From Gammaproteobacteria bacterium (GTDB lineage: Bacteria > Pseudomonadota > Gammaproteobacteria > Steroidobacterales > Steroidobacteraceae), in NCBI GenBank assembly GCA_018970145.1, contig JAGWWY010000006.1, positions 85,446 to 149,445 on the forward strand: 64,000 nucleotides of DNA, given 5' to 3'. Numbering within the stretch: the first letter of the stretch is position 1; each line of letters begins with the position of its first letter. Below are positions 10,031-19,269 of this stretch, piece after piece. Under the pieces are notes generated by a model that saw nothing but the letters and a program-made list of their open reading frames with translations, was not told the DNA's origin and searched no databases. The position numbers and the translations under genes were made by a program.

Positions 10031-11781
10031 ACGTCCAGGCGCCCGTGCAAGTGATCGATGCACCGCAGGTTTACCGACGCTTACTTGGTTACGCACGCCC
10101 GCATCTGGGGATGTTCTCGATCGGCGTCGCTGGCATGGTGCTCTTCGCATCGACTGACGCGGCAATCGCCTATCTCGTTCAAAAGTTTCTAGGCGGCGCA
10201 TTCGTCGATCCCGATCCGCGCATCTTGTGGGCTATTCCGCTCGGTGCAATCGTTTTGTTCTTGCTGCGCGGCATCGGTGACTACGTCTCGAACTACTTCC
10301 CGGGCTGGGTGGGGCGGCAGATCATCAAAGCACTGCGCGCGGAGTTGTTTGCGCACTATCTACGCCTGCCTACGCGTTACTACGACACGGCGGCCTCGGG
10401 CGGATTGCTGTCACGATTGACCTACAACATCGAGCTCGTTGCCGAGGCGACGACCAACGCCGTTACCGTACTGATCCGCGATACGCTCACGATCATCGCT
10501 TTGATCGGCATGCTGCTCTGGCTCAACTGGCAGCTCGCGACTTTTGTACTGCTGCTAGCGCCGCCGATCTCCTGGTTGATTCAGTACATCAATCGATCTT
10601 TCCGCCGCTACAGCGCGCGTATTCAAGCCTCGATGGGCGATGTCACTCGAGTTGCCAAAGAGGCGCTCGATGGTCACAAGGTCATCAAGATCTTCAATGC
10701 CGAGGGTCACGAAGAGCAGCTGTTCGATATCGCCAACGAGCGCAACCGTCACAGCAACATGCGTCTGATCGGTGCGCGCGCTATGGCCAATCCGGTGGTG
10801 CAGTTGATCGCGGCGCTCGGCCTTGCTGGTGTGCTGTATTTCTCGATCCGACAAGTGTTCGAAGCGGAAATGCGGGTCGATGAATTCATGGCGTTCCTGA
10901 CGGCCTTGCTGCTCGTCACGGCGCCGCTCCGTCGCCTCGTGCAGGTGTTTGGCCCTCTGCAGCAAGGTATCGCGGCGGGCGCGAGTGTTTTCGAAGTGCT
11001 CGACACGCCGATCGAGGATGTGGGTGGCACGCGTGCACTTGTTGCCGCGCGCGGTGAGCTTGAGTTTCGCGATGTCGGATTCGCCTACTCGGTCGTGCAG
11101 GGTGAGGTGCTCTCGAACGTCAGTTTTCGCGTGCAACCGGGGCAGACCGTTGCCATCGTCGGAAAATCCGGTAGCGGCAAGACGACGCTCGCGAGTTTGC
11201 TGCCGCGGTTCTACGATCCGACCTCGGGAGCGGTATCGCTTGACGGCCATGATCTGCGCGACTATCGGTTGGCAGATTTGCGCCACCACATCGGCTTCGT
11301 GAGTCAAGAGGTCGTGCTGTTCGACGACAGCATCCGCGCCAACATTGCCTTCAATCTCACGACGCCCGATGATCCGGCGGTCGAGGAAGCCGCTCGCAAC
11401 GCCCACGTGCTCGATTTTGCTGCGGATCTGCCGCAGGGGCTCGATACCCCAGTAGGCGAGCGCGGTGCAATGCTCTCCGGCGGGCAGCGTCAAAGAATTT
11501 CGATCGCGCGAGCGCTGTTGAAGAACGCGCCGATCCTGGTGCTCGATGAGGCGACGAGTGCACTGGATAACGAGTCGGAGCGGCGTGTGCAAGAGGCCTT
11601 GGGTCGCTTGCTGCAGGGGCGTACCACTCTGGTGATCGCCCATCGGCTCTCGACGATCGAGCGTGCCGATCTCATCTTGGTGATGCACGAAGGTCGGTTA
11701 GTCGAAGCGGGCGACCACGCGGCGCTGATCGCTCAAGGTGGTATGTACGCCCAGTTGCACCAGTTGCAGTTCGCGGTCTGA
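10027..11781 (+). CDS. msbA: Lipid A export ATP-binding/permease protein MsbA
   Basis: Homodimeric ABC transporter that flips core-lipid A across the inner membrane. The 584-residue protein has a six-helix ABC transmembrane domain (about 25-330) followed by a nucleotide-binding domain. The latter has Walker [16 protein letters not shown], signature LSGGQRQRISIARAL, Walker B ILVLDEATSALD and H-loop VIAHRLSTI. The gene overlaps exbD and lpxK, and lpxK acts on the same lipid A pathway, which supports MsbA over other exporters of this type. ATG start at 10027 within an ATGA overlap. Length agrees with E. coli MsbA (582). Confidence 0.96.
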   Translation: MNVQAPVQVIDAPQVYRRLLGYARPHLGMFSIGVAGMVLFASTDAAIAYLVQKFLGGAFVDPDPRILWAIPLGAIVLFLLRGIGDYVSNYFPGWVGRQIIKALRAELFAHYLRLPTRYYDTAASGGLLSRLTYNIELVAEATTNAVTVLIRDTLTIIALIGMLLWLNWQLATFVLLLAPPISWLIQYINRSFRRYSARIQASMGDVTRVAKEALDGHKVIKIFNAEGHEEQLFDIANERNRHSNMRLIGARAMANPVVQLIAALGLAGVLYFSIRQVFEAEMRVDEFMAFLTALLLVTAPLRRLVQVFGPLQQGIAAGASVFEVLDTPIEDVGGTRALVAARGELEFRDVGFAYSVVQGEVLSNVSFRVQPGQTVAIVGKSGSGKTTLASLLPRFYDPTSGAVSLDGHDLRDYRLADLRHHIGFVSQEVVLFDDSIRANIAFNLTTPDDPAVEEAARNAHVLDFAADLPQGLDTPVGERGAMLSGGQRQRISIARALLKNAPILVLDEATSALDNESERRVQEALGRLLQGRTTLVIAHRLSTIERADLILVMHEGRLVEAGDHAALIAQGGMYAQLHQLQFAV

Positions 11782-12815
11782 TGGTCTCTCGATTGCGTCG
11801 CTGGCTCGAGGGGGTGTGGTACGAGGGTCGCAGCGGAGCGGCGCTGCTCGCACCGCTCGCGGTGCTCTTTGGTTTTGTCAGTAACCTGCGTCGATTGGCT
11901 TATCGATGGGGACTGCGGCCTCGCTACCGTGCGTCGGTGCCGGTCGTGATCGTCGGCAATCTGTCCGTCGGTGGGACGGGTAAAAGTCCCGTCGTTGCCG
12001 CATTGGTCGATGCCTTGCAGCGTCGGGGGTTGCGCGTCGGCATTCTGGCGCGCGGCTATGGCGTCAAGTTGCGCGAGCCGCGTGAAGTGTTGCCCGGGGT
12101 GGCGGCGAGCGAGGTCGGCGACGAACCACTGATGCACGCGCTCGCGAGCGGGGCGCGGGTCGTCGTGTGTCCCGATCGGGCCGCGGGTGCGCGTCACCTC
12201 GAGAGTCTAGGCGTTGATGTGATCGTCGCAGATGACGGCTTGCAGCATTACGGGCTCGACCGTGATCTTGAGATCGTGGTCATCGATGCATTGCGTGGTT
12301 TTGGCAATGGCCGTCTGCTACCCGCCGGACCGCTGCGCGAGCCTGCGACGCGCCTCGCGAGTGTGGACTACGTCATCGTGAACGGCGGGTCGCAGGGGCA
12401 TGCTGCTTGGGTGGGTCGCTATGGTCAGCTCGAGTTGCGACTCTTCCCAGCGGCAGCTCGACGAGTCGATGATCCGCGCCAGTGGCGAGCGCTCGAGAGT
12501 TTTCGCGACCAGCGGGTGCACGCGGTGGCCGCCATCGGCAACCCGCAACGATTTTTCGATCTGCTGCGTCAATCAGGCCTCGAGATCGAGGAGCACGCGT
12601 TTGCGGATCATCATGTGTTCGCACCCGCGGATCTCGCCTTCGAGGATGGCGGCGCCATCCTGATGACCAGTAAAGATGCCGTAAAATGCCGCTCGTTTAC
12701 GCAAGAGCGCATGTGGGAGTTGCCGGTGACTGCGCGGCTCTCCCCGGATGAAGGGCAAGGCTTGATCGATCGGATTTGCGCGTTACTTGTATCTCATCAA
12801 AAATCACCCGGATGA
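11781..12815 (+). CDS. lpxK: Tetraacyldisaccharide 4'-kinase LpxK
   Basis: Phosphorylates the 4' position of the tetraacyldisaccharide lipid A precursor at the inner membrane. The 344-residue protein has a hydrophobic N-terminal segment ([20 protein letters not shown]), then [20 protein letters not shown] containing the P-loop, then [19 protein letters not shown] with the conserved DDGLQH, and the C-terminal [12 protein letters not shown] and [11 protein letters not shown] motifs. Start ATG at 11781 overlaps the last base of msbA. The stop overlaps a possible ATG of the next small gene. Pathway neighbours msbA and kdsB support the call. Confidence 0.97.
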   Translation: MVSRLRRWLEGVWYEGRSGAALLAPLAVLFGFVSNLRRLAYRWGLRPRYRASVPVVIVGNLSVGGTGKSPVVAALVDALQRRGLRVGILARGYGVKLREPREVLPGVAASEVGDEPLMHALASGARVVVCPDRAAGARHLESLGVDVIVADDGLQHYGLDRDLEIVVIDALRGFGNGRLLPAGPLREPATRLASVDYVIVNGGSQGHAAWVGRYGQLELRLFPAAARRVDDPRQWRALESFRDQRVHAVAAIGNPQRFFDLLRQSGLEIEEHAFADHHVFAPADLAFEDGGAILMTSKDAVKCRSFTQERMWELPVTARLSPDEGQGLIDRICALLVSHQKSPG

Positions 12816-12820
12816 ACACC

Positions 12821-13009
12821 ATGGACAAACGACTGCTCGACATCCTCGCGTGCCCCGTGTGCAAAGGGCCACTCGTGCATCTGCGTGAGGAGGCGGTCCT
12901 CGTCTGTCGCGCCGACCGGCTTGCCTTCCCGATCAAGGACGGGATTCCGGTCATGCTCGAAGAAGAGGCGCGAACGTTGCCGGCGGATGATCCTTTACTT
13001 GCCCGCTGA
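12821..13009 (+). CDS. Trm112/YcaR-family small protein
   Basis: Small protein of the UPF0434/Trm112 family (E. coli YcaR), often encoded between lpxK and kdsB; its function is not established. The sequence reads [20 protein letters not shown] and later [18 protein letters not shown], with a CPVC metal-type pair and a second Cys at [11 protein letters not shown] chose the ATG at 12821 (62 residues) because it matches the usual family N-terminus and has a GGA about 8 bases upstream. An in-frame ATG at 12812 overlaps the lpxK stop and is a real alternative (65 residues). It overlaps kdsB by one base. Confidence 0.9.
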   Translation: MDKRLLDILACPVCKGPLVHLREEAVLVCRADRLAFPIKDGIPVMLEEEARTLPADDPLLAR

Positions 13010-13776
13010 TGTTCAAAATCGTCATACCGGCCCGTTACGCATCGACCCGCTTGCCGGGCAAGCCGCTCATCGAGATGGCCGGCAAGCCCATGCTGCAGTG
13101 GGTCTATGGCCGAGCGTTGGCCTGTCAGGCGCGCGAGGTGTTGATCGCGACCGATGACGAGCGTATCGAGAGGGTGGCGCGTCAGTTCGGCGCCGAGGTC
13201 GTGATGACGGCGGTCGATCATGTCAGCGGCACGGATCGAATTGCCGAGGTCGCCAATTTGCGCGGCTGGGCGGACGATGAGGTCGTCGTGAATCTACAGG
13301 GCGATGAACCCTCGATGCCTGCCGAACTCATCTCGCAGGTTGCGCAATTGCTACTTGCAGATCCCGAGGCCGATATTGCGACTCTCGCGACACCAATCCG
13401 TGATCGCGAGGAATACTTTGATCCGAACGCGGTCAAGGTCGTCACGGACGGATCGGGCCGCGCGCTGTATTTCAGTCGTGCGCCGATTCCCTGGATTCGC
13501 GACGGGGTGGCCGAGGAGGGCCGCGATCTCGGTCTCGCGCGCCGGCATTTGGGTCTCTACGCCTATCGTGTGGCGTCGTTGCGTCGCTTGTCGAGCTTGC
13601 CACCCGCGCCCATGGAACAGGCCGAAAAACTCGAGCAATTACGCGCGCTGTTCAACGGGATGAAGATCCTGGTGGGTGAGGCTGCGCGTCGACCGGGACC
13701 GGATGTGAACACGCTGGCCGATCTCGCGGGCGCCGAGGCAGCCCTCAAAGAGGATCTGCCTAGCGTCTGCGATTAA
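13009..13776 (+). CDS. kdsB: 3-deoxy-manno-octulosonate cytidylyltransferase KdsB
   Basis: Activates Kdo as CMP-Kdo for LPS inner-core assembly. The 255-residue protein starts [20 protein letters not shown], the nucleotide-binding signature of the family, and contains MLQWVYGRALAC, VVVNLQGDEPSMP, YFSRAPIPWIRDG and HLGLYAYRVASL in the expected order. Length equals the family norm of about 250. It is the last plus-strand gene of the envelope cluster and converges with rne, 22 bases away. The 22-base gap contains the repeat-like gcgacgatc / gatcgtcgc inverted pair, which could be a short hairpin. Confidence 0.97.
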   Translation: MFKIVIPARYASTRLPGKPLIEMAGKPMLQWVYGRALACQAREVLIATDDERIERVARQFGAEVVMTAVDHVSGTDRIAEVANLRGWADDEVVVNLQGDEPSMPAELISQVAQLLLADPEADIATLATPIRDREEYFDPNAVKVVTDGSGRALYFSRAPIPWIRDGVAEEGRDLGLARRHLGLYAYRVASLRRLSSLPPAPMEQAEKLEQLRALFNGMKILVGEAARRPGPDVNTLADLAGAEAALKEDLPSVCD

Positions 13777-13785
13777 CGTGGCCGG

Positions 13786-13814
13786 TCAGCCGCGACGATC
13801 AAAGATCGTCGCGG
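13786..13814. terminator. Short hairpin between kdsB and rne ends (possible terminator)
   Basis: Between the convergent ends of kdsB and rne the sequence has GCGACGATC followed by a 2-base spacer and then AAGATCGTCGC, giving a roughly 9-base-pair stem with a small loop. There is no clear U-run in either direction, so termination is only inferred from its position between convergent stop codons. It overlaps the last codons of rne. Confidence 0.35.
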
Positions 13815-16468
13815 CGTGAGCTGTATCCCGGGCCGAAGCTGATCGTCGAATTCGACGGACTCGACGACCAAACTACTTTTTTCTCTGTTACTGCGGCAGG
13901 TTCCTTGGCAGCAGGCGATTCCGCTTCCGGCGATTCTGTTACGCCTGCTTGCGGTTGCCCCGCCGGCTCGGGTTCGATGGCAGCAGGTTCGATGGCAGCA
14001 GGTTCGATGGCCGAAGGCGGTATCAACGCGGCCGGCTCGATTGCGGGAGGCGGTGCCAATCCCGTCCAGCTCACCTGAGCGGGCGCTGCAGCCAGCGGCG
14101 GCGGCGCGAAATCGTCAGCGACGGGATGCCGATCGGTACCCTCATCCAAGCGCTGCTCTCGCACGGCATCCACGAGGTCATCGGACGCGTCTTCCGCCGC
14201 GTCACTACCCGCGCTCATGCCGCTGACGGCACCCGCTTCACGATCACGTCCTCCCCGACGGCCGCGACGGCCACGTCGCCGCCCGCGCCGAGCGCCGCTC
14301 TCGCGCTCAACACCCTCGCGATCGGCGGCCGCTTCGCCGTCGGTGCCCGGTGGCGTGACCGCCATGACCGTCGGTTCGGCTTGCGTCGCGTTCGCGGCGG
14401 GTGCAGGCGAGGGGGACGGTCGCTGCGGCGACGGCGTCGGCGTCGGCGCAGTGGAAGCGGGCGCAGCGGAGGCAGGCGCCGCGGCTGCATGTCGCTCGCC
14501 CCGGTTGTCGCCACGCCGCTCACGACGACGCTGTTCGTCCCGACCGCCACGACGTCCTTGGGTTTGACCCTCAGGGCGAGGAGTATCACCAGAGGGTGCT
14601 TGTGGCGCACTCGGCTTGGCGTCACGCGGCTTGCGCTCGTGGCCGTCCCGACCGCGCTCGTGGCGATCTCGGCCGCGACCACGGCGTTCGCTGCGATCGC
14701 GCCGCTCGGGGCGTGGCCGAGCGTTTCGTGAGGCGCTCTCGTCCTGCTTTGGCGAAGGCGCGCCGAACAACCAGCGCCACAGTCGAACAAAAATACCGAG
14801 CTGCGGGCCGGAATCGACGGCTTTGGCTGCCGCCGCCGGCGCCTGTACGACGATCGGAGCAGGCGTCGTTGGCAGGAAGGTCGGTACGGCGGCCGGTTCC
14901 TGATGAGCTTGTTTTTCTCGCGTACCGGCCGGGTCGGGCACTTTGGCCGGAGTCGGCATCTGATAACTCAGACGCTTGACCTCTGGCAGATCGGCCTCGT
15001 CATCGCGTACGCGACGGATCGAATATTCCGGCGTGTCGATGTTGAGATTCGGCACGATGATGAGCTCGACATCGGTCTTATCTTCGAGCGTACGCAACCA
15101 CTCGCGCTTTTCATTGATGAGATAAGTGGCCACATCGACCGGCACTTCAGCGATGACCTTGGAGGTTCGATCTTTGCGAACCTCTTCGCCGATGAGTCGC
15201 AGGATAGCGAGTGCCATCGATTCTACCGTGCGGATACTGCCGATGCCTTGGCAGCGCGGACACACTTCATGGCTCGAGTCCGAGAGGGATGGACGCAGTC
15301 GCTGACGCGACATCTCGAGCAGCCCAAAGCGCGACAAGCGACCGATCTGGATGCGCGCGCGGTCCATTTTCATGGCATCGCGCAAGCGATCCTCGACAGC
15401 GCGCTGATTCTTCGGCTCCTCCATGTCGATGAAGTCGATGACGATCAGACCGCCGATGTCGCGGATACGCAGTTGCCGCGCGATTTCGTCAGCGGCCTCG
15501 AGATTGGTATTGGTGGCGGTGGTTTCGATGTCACCACCGCGCGTGGCACGCGCCGAGTTGATATCGATCGAGACGAGCGCCTCGGTGTAGTCGATGACGA
15601 TCGAGCCACCCGAGGGTAGCTGCACCTTGTGGGCATAAGCCGATTCGATCTGACTCTCGATCTGATAGCGCGTGAAGAGCGGGATGTCGTCGGCGTACAT
15701 CTTCAAACGACGACCACCTTCGGCCGGCATGAAGCGTTGCATGTACTCGGCGGCGATGGCGTGCGCTCCGGGTTCATCGACGAGCACCTCGCCGATGTCG
15801 TCCGAGAAATAGTCGCGCAGGGCACGGGTGACCGGATCGCTCTCGCGGTAGACGAGAAATGGGGATGGCCGCTCGAGGACCGCCTTGACGATCTCGTCCC
15901 ACTGGATCTTGAGGTTATCGAGATCCCATTGGAGCTCTTCGGTGGCTCGGCCAACCCCGGCGGTGCGCACGATGGCACCCATACCCGACGGAATGACGAG
16001 CGCATCCATGATGCTCTTCATCTGGTCGCGCTCTTCACCCTCGATGCGACGGCTGACACCGCCCGCGCGCGGGTTGTTCGGCATCAAGACCAAGAATCGG
16101 CCGGCGAGCGAAATGTACGTGGTGAGCGCCGCACCCTTGTTGCCGCGCTCTTCTTTCTCGACCTGCACCACGATGTCCTGCCCTTCTTGCAGGACCTCGC
16201 GCATGTTGATGCGGCCGCTCGAGGGGTTCTTGAGGAAATACTCGCGCGAGATTTCTTTCAGCGGCAGAAAGCCGTGGCGTTCAGCGCCGTAGTCGATGAA
16301 ACAGGCTTCGAGCGAGGGCTCGATACGGGCGATCCGGCCTTTGTAGACGTTCGCTTTTTTCTGTTCGCGGGACGGGAGTTCGACCGAGAGGTCGTAGAGT
16401 TTCTGACCGTCAACCAGTGCGACGCGCAGTTCTTCCTGCTGGGTCGCGTTTACCAACATTCTTTTCAT
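13799..16468 (-). CDS. rne: Ribonuclease E
   Basis: Endoribonuclease and scaffold of the RNA degradosome. I chose the ATG at 16468 ([21 protein letters not shown]), which matches the E. coli RNase E N-terminus; a longer reading to 16549 adds residues foreign to the family. Of 889 residues, about 1-500 form the catalytic half: S1 domain ([20 protein letters not shown]), the DNase I-like site with [13 protein letters not shown] and VIDFIDME, and the Zn-link CPRCQG. The C-terminal half is low complexity: an Arg-rich RNA-binding stretch ([20 protein letters not shown]), Ala/Pro/Glu-rich parts and a short AIEPA tandem repeat. It ends [12 protein letters not shown] 356-base leader separates it from divergent rluC. 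Confidence 0.96.
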   Translation of the reverse strand: MKRMLVNATQQEELRVALVDGQKLYDLSVELPSREQKKANVYKGRIARIEPSLEACFIDYGAERHGFLPLKEISREYFLKNPSSGRINMREVLQEGQDIVVQVEKEERGNKGAALTTYISLAGRFLVLMPNNPRAGGVSRRIEGEERDQMKSIMDALVIPSGMGAIVRTAGVGRATEELQWDLDNLKIQWDEIVKAVLERPSPFLVYRESDPVTRALRDYFSDDIGEVLVDEPGAHAIAAEYMQRFMPAEGGRRLKMYADDIPLFTRYQIESQIESAYAHKVQLPSGGSIVIDYTEALVSIDINSARATRGGDIETTATNTNLEAADEIARQLRIRDIGGLIVIDFIDMEEPKNQRAVEDRLRDAMKMDRARIQIGRLSRFGLLEMSRQRLRPSLSDSSHEVCPRCQGIGSIRTVESMALAILRLIGEEVRKDRTSKVIAEVPVDVATYLINEKREWLRTLEDKTDVELIIVPNLNIDTPEYSIRRVRDDEADLPEVKRLSYQMPTPAKVPDPAGTREKQAHQEPAAVPTFLPTTPAPIVVQAPAAAAKAVDSGPQLGIFVRLWRWLFGAPSPKQDESASRNARPRPERRDRSERRGRGRDRHERGRDGHERKPRDAKPSAPQAPSGDTPRPEGQTQGRRGGRDEQRRRERRGDNRGERHAAAAPASAAPASTAPTPTPSPQRPSPSPAPAANATQAEPTVMAVTPPGTDGEAAADREGVERESGARRGRRRGRRGRRGGRDREAGAVSGMSAGSDAAEDASDDLVDAVREQRLDEGTDRHPVADDFAPPPLAAAPAQVSWTGLAPPPAIEPAALIPPSAIEPAAIEPAAIEPEPAGQPQAGVTESPEAESPAAKEPAAVTEKKVVWSSSPSNSTISFGPGYSSRRDDL
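13971..14011. repeat. 15-bp tandem repeat within rne
   Basis: GGTTCGATGGCAGCA occurs twice head to tail (13971-13985, 13986-14000), followed by a partial third unit (14001-14011). On the coding (minus) strand this encodes the repeated peptide AIEPA in the disordered C-terminal part of RNase E. The unit is a multiple of three, so copy-number change would not shift the frame. Confidence 0.85.
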
Positions 16469-16824
16469 GGGCCCCAAATCTCCTGGAAGGGGCCGACAGT
16501 GCTCCGACGGTTGTCCACATGGACACCACTCGCGGACCGGTGCGAACACACGGGCGAGCGGGCAGAACCCGAGAGGTAGTGAGAGGCGCGAGCAGGGAGA
16601 GGAGGATGTAAATCACTGTCGTCTGCGCACCGCGAACCGAAACCTAGGCTCGTATCTGTCAACCGACGGCGTGACCGGATGGCCACGGCGACTATCGGCC
16701 GGATTCGATGGCCTCGTTGCCGAGGACCAACTAACATGCGTCACCCACCGACCGGCGGGCATCGCGCTGATGTCTGCAAGGTGTCGCTACCCGCGGGCGG
16801 CGTTCTCGAGACAGCCCTGATACT
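16469..16824. promoter_or_regulatory. Divergent rne / rluC intergenic region
   Basis: This 356-base stretch separates divergently transcribed rne and rluC and must hold both promoters. It should also include the rne 5' leader, which in E. coli mediates RNase E autoregulation. On the minus strand an AGGAG lies about 13 bases before the rne ATG. I see no confident -35/-10 pair and no gene; short open frames here are fragments. Confidence 0.5.
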
Positions 16825-17919
16825 ATGCCGAAGCTCATGGAAAAACAAGATCTTACGAAACACTCCGGAAAACTCTCGGTACGTCACCTCACGGTGGACG
16901 GCGAGGATGCCGGCACCCGCCTCGACAAGTTCCTTGCACGCCAGTACCCCGCGGTACCGCGTACCCGGCTGTTCCGTCTGGTCCGTAAGGGCGAAGTTCG
17001 GGTCAACGGCAAGCGCGCCGGGATCGATACACGGCTGGCCCTCGGCGATGACGTCCGCTTGCCGCCGGTGCGCGAGGCGGCGGCTGAGACGGCTGTTGAT
17101 CCAGGCAGTGGTACCGGTGCGGCCAGCGGGACCGCTCGTGCCCTCACGCGCAAGGTCCCCGCGAGTCTGCAGGCGGCGGTGACCGCCTCGGTCATCCACG
17201 AGGACGAGCGGATCATCGTGGTCAACAAACCCGCTGGCATTGCCGTCCACGGTGGCAGCGGCGTGAGCTTTGGGGTGATCGAGGCCTTGCGTGCGGCCCG
17301 CCCCGATGAGGCAGACAAACTCGAGCTCGTGCACCGGCTCGATCGCGATACGAGCGGCGTGCTGATCATTGCCCGCAAACCGTCGGTGCTGCGCATGCTG
17401 CATGCGGGCTTGCGCGAGGGCGAAGGCTTCGAGAAGCGTTACCTCGCGCTCGTCAAAGGCAGTTGGCAGCTCGGTAAGAAGCGCATCGAGGCGCCGCTGC
17501 GCACGGATTTACGGGTCGGCGGCGAGCGCACCGTCAAGGTGGCAGCGGGTGGTAAGGCAGCTACGAGCGATTTTCGTCCCGTGCAGAGTTTCGGCAAGTT
17601 GGCCTCGTTGCTCGAAGTGTCGATCCTGACGGGGCGCACGCATCAGATCCGCGTACATGCCGCTTACGCGGGTCATCCCGTCGCGGGTGATCCGAAGTAC
17701 GGTGATCGCGAGTTCAACGAAGAGATGCGCGAGCACGGGCTCGAGCGCATGTTCCTGCATGCTTCGAGTATTTCATTTCTTTGGCCAGATCGCGGCACCG
17801 AATTCAGCGTGAATGCGCCGCTGCCGCCTGAGCTGGCGCGGGTGATCGACGCGCTCGCGGGGCTCAAGCGTCCAGGGCGCGCAAGGTCCCGGCGACCCAG
17901 ATCATCGGCAGGCCGATAA
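16825..17919 (+). CDS. rluC: 23S rRNA pseudouridine synthase RluC
   Basis: Makes pseudouridine at positions 955, 2504 and 2580 of 23S rRNA in E. coli. The 364-residue protein has an N-terminal S4 RNA-binding domain (TRLDKFLARQYPAVPRTRLF), a catalytic RluA-type domain with the active-site loop HRLDRDTSGVLI, and GRTHQIRVHAAYAGHPVAGD near the C-terminus. Between the S4 domain and catalytic domain lies an unusually long Gly/Ala-rich linker (about residues 80-115). Divergent from rne, as in E. coli. Its last 56 bases overlap the convergent yceF gene. Other RluA-family members (RluD) usually have different neighbours. Confidence 0.93.
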   Translation: MPKLMEKQDLTKHSGKLSVRHLTVDGEDAGTRLDKFLARQYPAVPRTRLFRLVRKGEVRVNGKRAGIDTRLALGDDVRLPPVREAAAETAVDPGSGTGAASGTARALTRKVPASLQAAVTASVIHEDERIIVVNKPAGIAVHGGSGVSFGVIEALRAARPDEADKLELVHRLDRDTSGVLIIARKPSVLRMLHAGLREGEGFEKRYLALVKGSWQLGKKRIEAPLRTDLRVGGERTVKVAAGGKAATSDFRPVQSFGKLASLLEVSILTGRTHQIRVHAAYAGHPVAGDPKYGDREFNEEMREHGLERMFLHASSISFLWPDRGTEFSVNAPLPPELARVIDALAGLKRPGRARSRRPRSSAGR

Positions 17920-18457
17920 GGGCGGTCGGATCGACTGTCTCAAGTCGCTCGAGCAAAGTCATGCCGAGCGATTCGCTCTTAAAGCCGCCCGCACAATCGG
18001 TGGCGGGCTCTGCCGCAACATAGGCCTCGATGTCCTCGGCCGACAACGCACGAAAGACGCAGCGCGTCTCGTCGGTGTGTTCGTACCGGGCGCCACCCGG
18101 GCCCACGATGCTGACAGCCGTGTAGAACATGACCGTTTGACCCGAGAGCCGCTCCAGCATGCCGCGTTGTCCCTCTGGGGTGCCGGGCTTGCCGAGGCAA
18201 TCGGCCCCGAGCGCACACACCTGATCCGACCCGATCACCCAAGCCTCGGGGACCGTTCTTGCGATGGCCTCGGCCTTGGCGCGTGCGAGGCGGTGGGCGA
18301 GGGCGTCTGGGGCTTCGCCGGGCAGACGGGATTCGTCGATATCGGGAGAACGGTGCTCGAAGGGCAGCCCTAGCCGGGCAAGGAGCTCGCGGCGATAGCG
18401 CGAACTCGAGGCTAGCCACAGCGGGCGGCGCAACAGAAACAAAGGCTTACCCAACAC
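17864..18457 (-). CDS. yceF: Maf-family nucleotide pyrophosphatase, YceF type (m7GTP pyrophosphatase)
   Basis: House-cleaning enzyme that hydrolyses modified nucleotides; YceF-type members prefer m7GTP. The 197-residue protein has LASSSRYRRELLARLGLPFE at its N-terminus, the PDIDES acidic motif, and VIGSDQVCALGADCLGKPG with the catalytic Asp. The segment CAGGFKSESLGMTLLERLE is the YceF-type version of the Maf fold. The gene lies beside rluC and opposite yceD-rpmF, the same neighbourhood as E. coli yceF. It overlaps the rluC 3' end by 56 bases. The start at 18457 is ATG. Confidence 0.93.
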   Translation of the reverse strand: MLGKPLFLLRRPLWLASSSRYRRELLARLGLPFEHRSPDIDESRLPGEAPDALAHRLARAKAEAIARTVPEAWVIGSDQVCALGADCLGKPGTPEGQRGMLERLSGQTVMFYTAVSIVGPGGARYEHTDETRCVFRALSAEDIEAYVAAEPATDCAGGFKSESLGMTLLERLETVDPTALIGLPMIWVAGTLRALDA

Positions 18458-18462
18458 TGGTT

Positions 18463-18491
18463 TTGACTCGAAGGGGGGTGATCCCTATTAT
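18463..18491 (+). promoter_or_regulatory. Sigma70-type promoter for the yceD-rpmF-plsX-fabH operon
   Basis: TTGACT at 18463-18468 and TATTAT at 18486-18491 are separated by exactly 17 bases, a near-consensus promoter. The -10 ends only 9 bases before the yceD ATG at 18501, so the transcript is predicted to carry almost no 5' leader. Confidence 0.75.
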
Positions 18492-18500
18492 ACGCGCCCC

Positions 18501-19004
18501 ATGCCGGCCGACTGGTCCCGACCTGTTGATGTGGAGCGTCTGGCCGACGCGGGGGAGTGTCGTGAGAACGACTTGTCGCTCGCCAGCCTGCCGCGCCTCG
18601 CGCCGGATCTGGCGCTGACCGACGGCACGGTTCACGCACGCATCGGGTTTGCGCGCGAGCGCAAGCAACCGGTGGCCGACATCGAAGTGCGCGCGCGCCT
18701 GCCGCTGCGCTGCCAACGATGTTTGCAGCCGGTGTGGCTCGATGTCGATCAGCAATCGCGGGTGTGGTTGGTGACCGATCTGGCGAAGGTGGATCGCGAT
18801 GAGATGGGGCTCGAGCCGATATTGGCCCCCGAGGGTCACATTGCGCTGCGTGATCTAATCGAGGAAGAACTGTTGCTCGCAGTGCCGCTGGTGCCGCGAC
18901 ACGAGGACGAATCGGATTGCACAACCGGTTCGGCGGAGTCTGAGGAAGAAGAAGTCGTGCAGAGACCGTTCGCAGGGCTCGGTGAGCTCCTGAAACGCCA
19001 GTAG
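18501..19004 (+). CDS. yceD: Large ribosomal RNA subunit accumulation protein YceD (DUF177)
   Basis: DUF177 protein needed for normal 23S rRNA accumulation in E. coli and plants. The 167-residue sequence contains the family's CxxC at [16 protein letters not shown] (about 70-85), followed by an acidic middle and [18 protein letters not shown], the conserved region near the C-terminus. It sits directly upstream of rpmF (17 bases), the usual operon arrangement. Start is ATG at 18501, very close to the predicted transcription start, so initiation may be leaderless; no Shine-Dalgarno is evident. Confidence 0.9.
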   Translation: MPADWSRPVDVERLADAGECRENDLSLASLPRLAPDLALTDGTVHARIGFARERKQPVADIEVRARLPLRCQRCLQPVWLDVDQQSRVWLVTDLAKVDRDEMGLEPILAPEGHIALRDLIEEELLLAVPLVPRHEDESDCTTGSAESEEEEVVQRPFAGLGELLKRQ

Positions 19005-19020
19005 TTTTAAGAGGTTTATC

Positions 19021-19215
19021 ATGCCTGTTCAAAAAAGTCGCAAGACGCCGTCCAAGCGCGGCATGCATCGCTCGCACGACGGTCTGTCGAAGCCGGCTCT
19101 GTCGGTGGATCCGCAGTCGGGTGAGACACACTTCCGTCATCGCATCACGCCGGATGGTTTCTATCGCGGTAAGCGCGTGATCGAGAAGCCGGCTGACGAC
19201 GAAGCGGCGGGCTAA
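19021..19215 (+). CDS. rpmF: 50S ribosomal protein L32
   Basis: Small basic ribosomal protein of 64 residues. It starts [20 protein letters not shown], the typical L32 N-terminus, and has the [20 protein letters not shown] middle. An AGAGG lies 6-10 bases before the ATG (ttaagaggtttatc). It is placed between yceD and plsX as in other gammaproteobacteria, linking ribosome synthesis with lipid synthesis. No zinc-type cysteines are present, i.e. the C-minus form. Confidence 0.97.
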   Translation: MPVQKSRKTPSKRGMHRSHDGLSKPALSVDPQSGETHFRHRITPDGFYRGKRVIEKPADDEAAG

Positions 19216-19269
19216 GTCTTCAATGGCGGGCCGTTCGAGCCCGCCCGCTCCCGTTCTCGGGGCACACCC

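Noticed and set aside
10555..11688. Long minus-strand open frame (377 codons) opposite msbA
   Set aside because: Antisense shadow of a certain gene; low-complexity, Arg/Asp/His-rich, no recognisable motif.
14903..16579. Several long plus-strand frames opposite rne
   Set aside because: Antisense shadows of the RNase E catalytic region; the minus-strand product is unambiguous.
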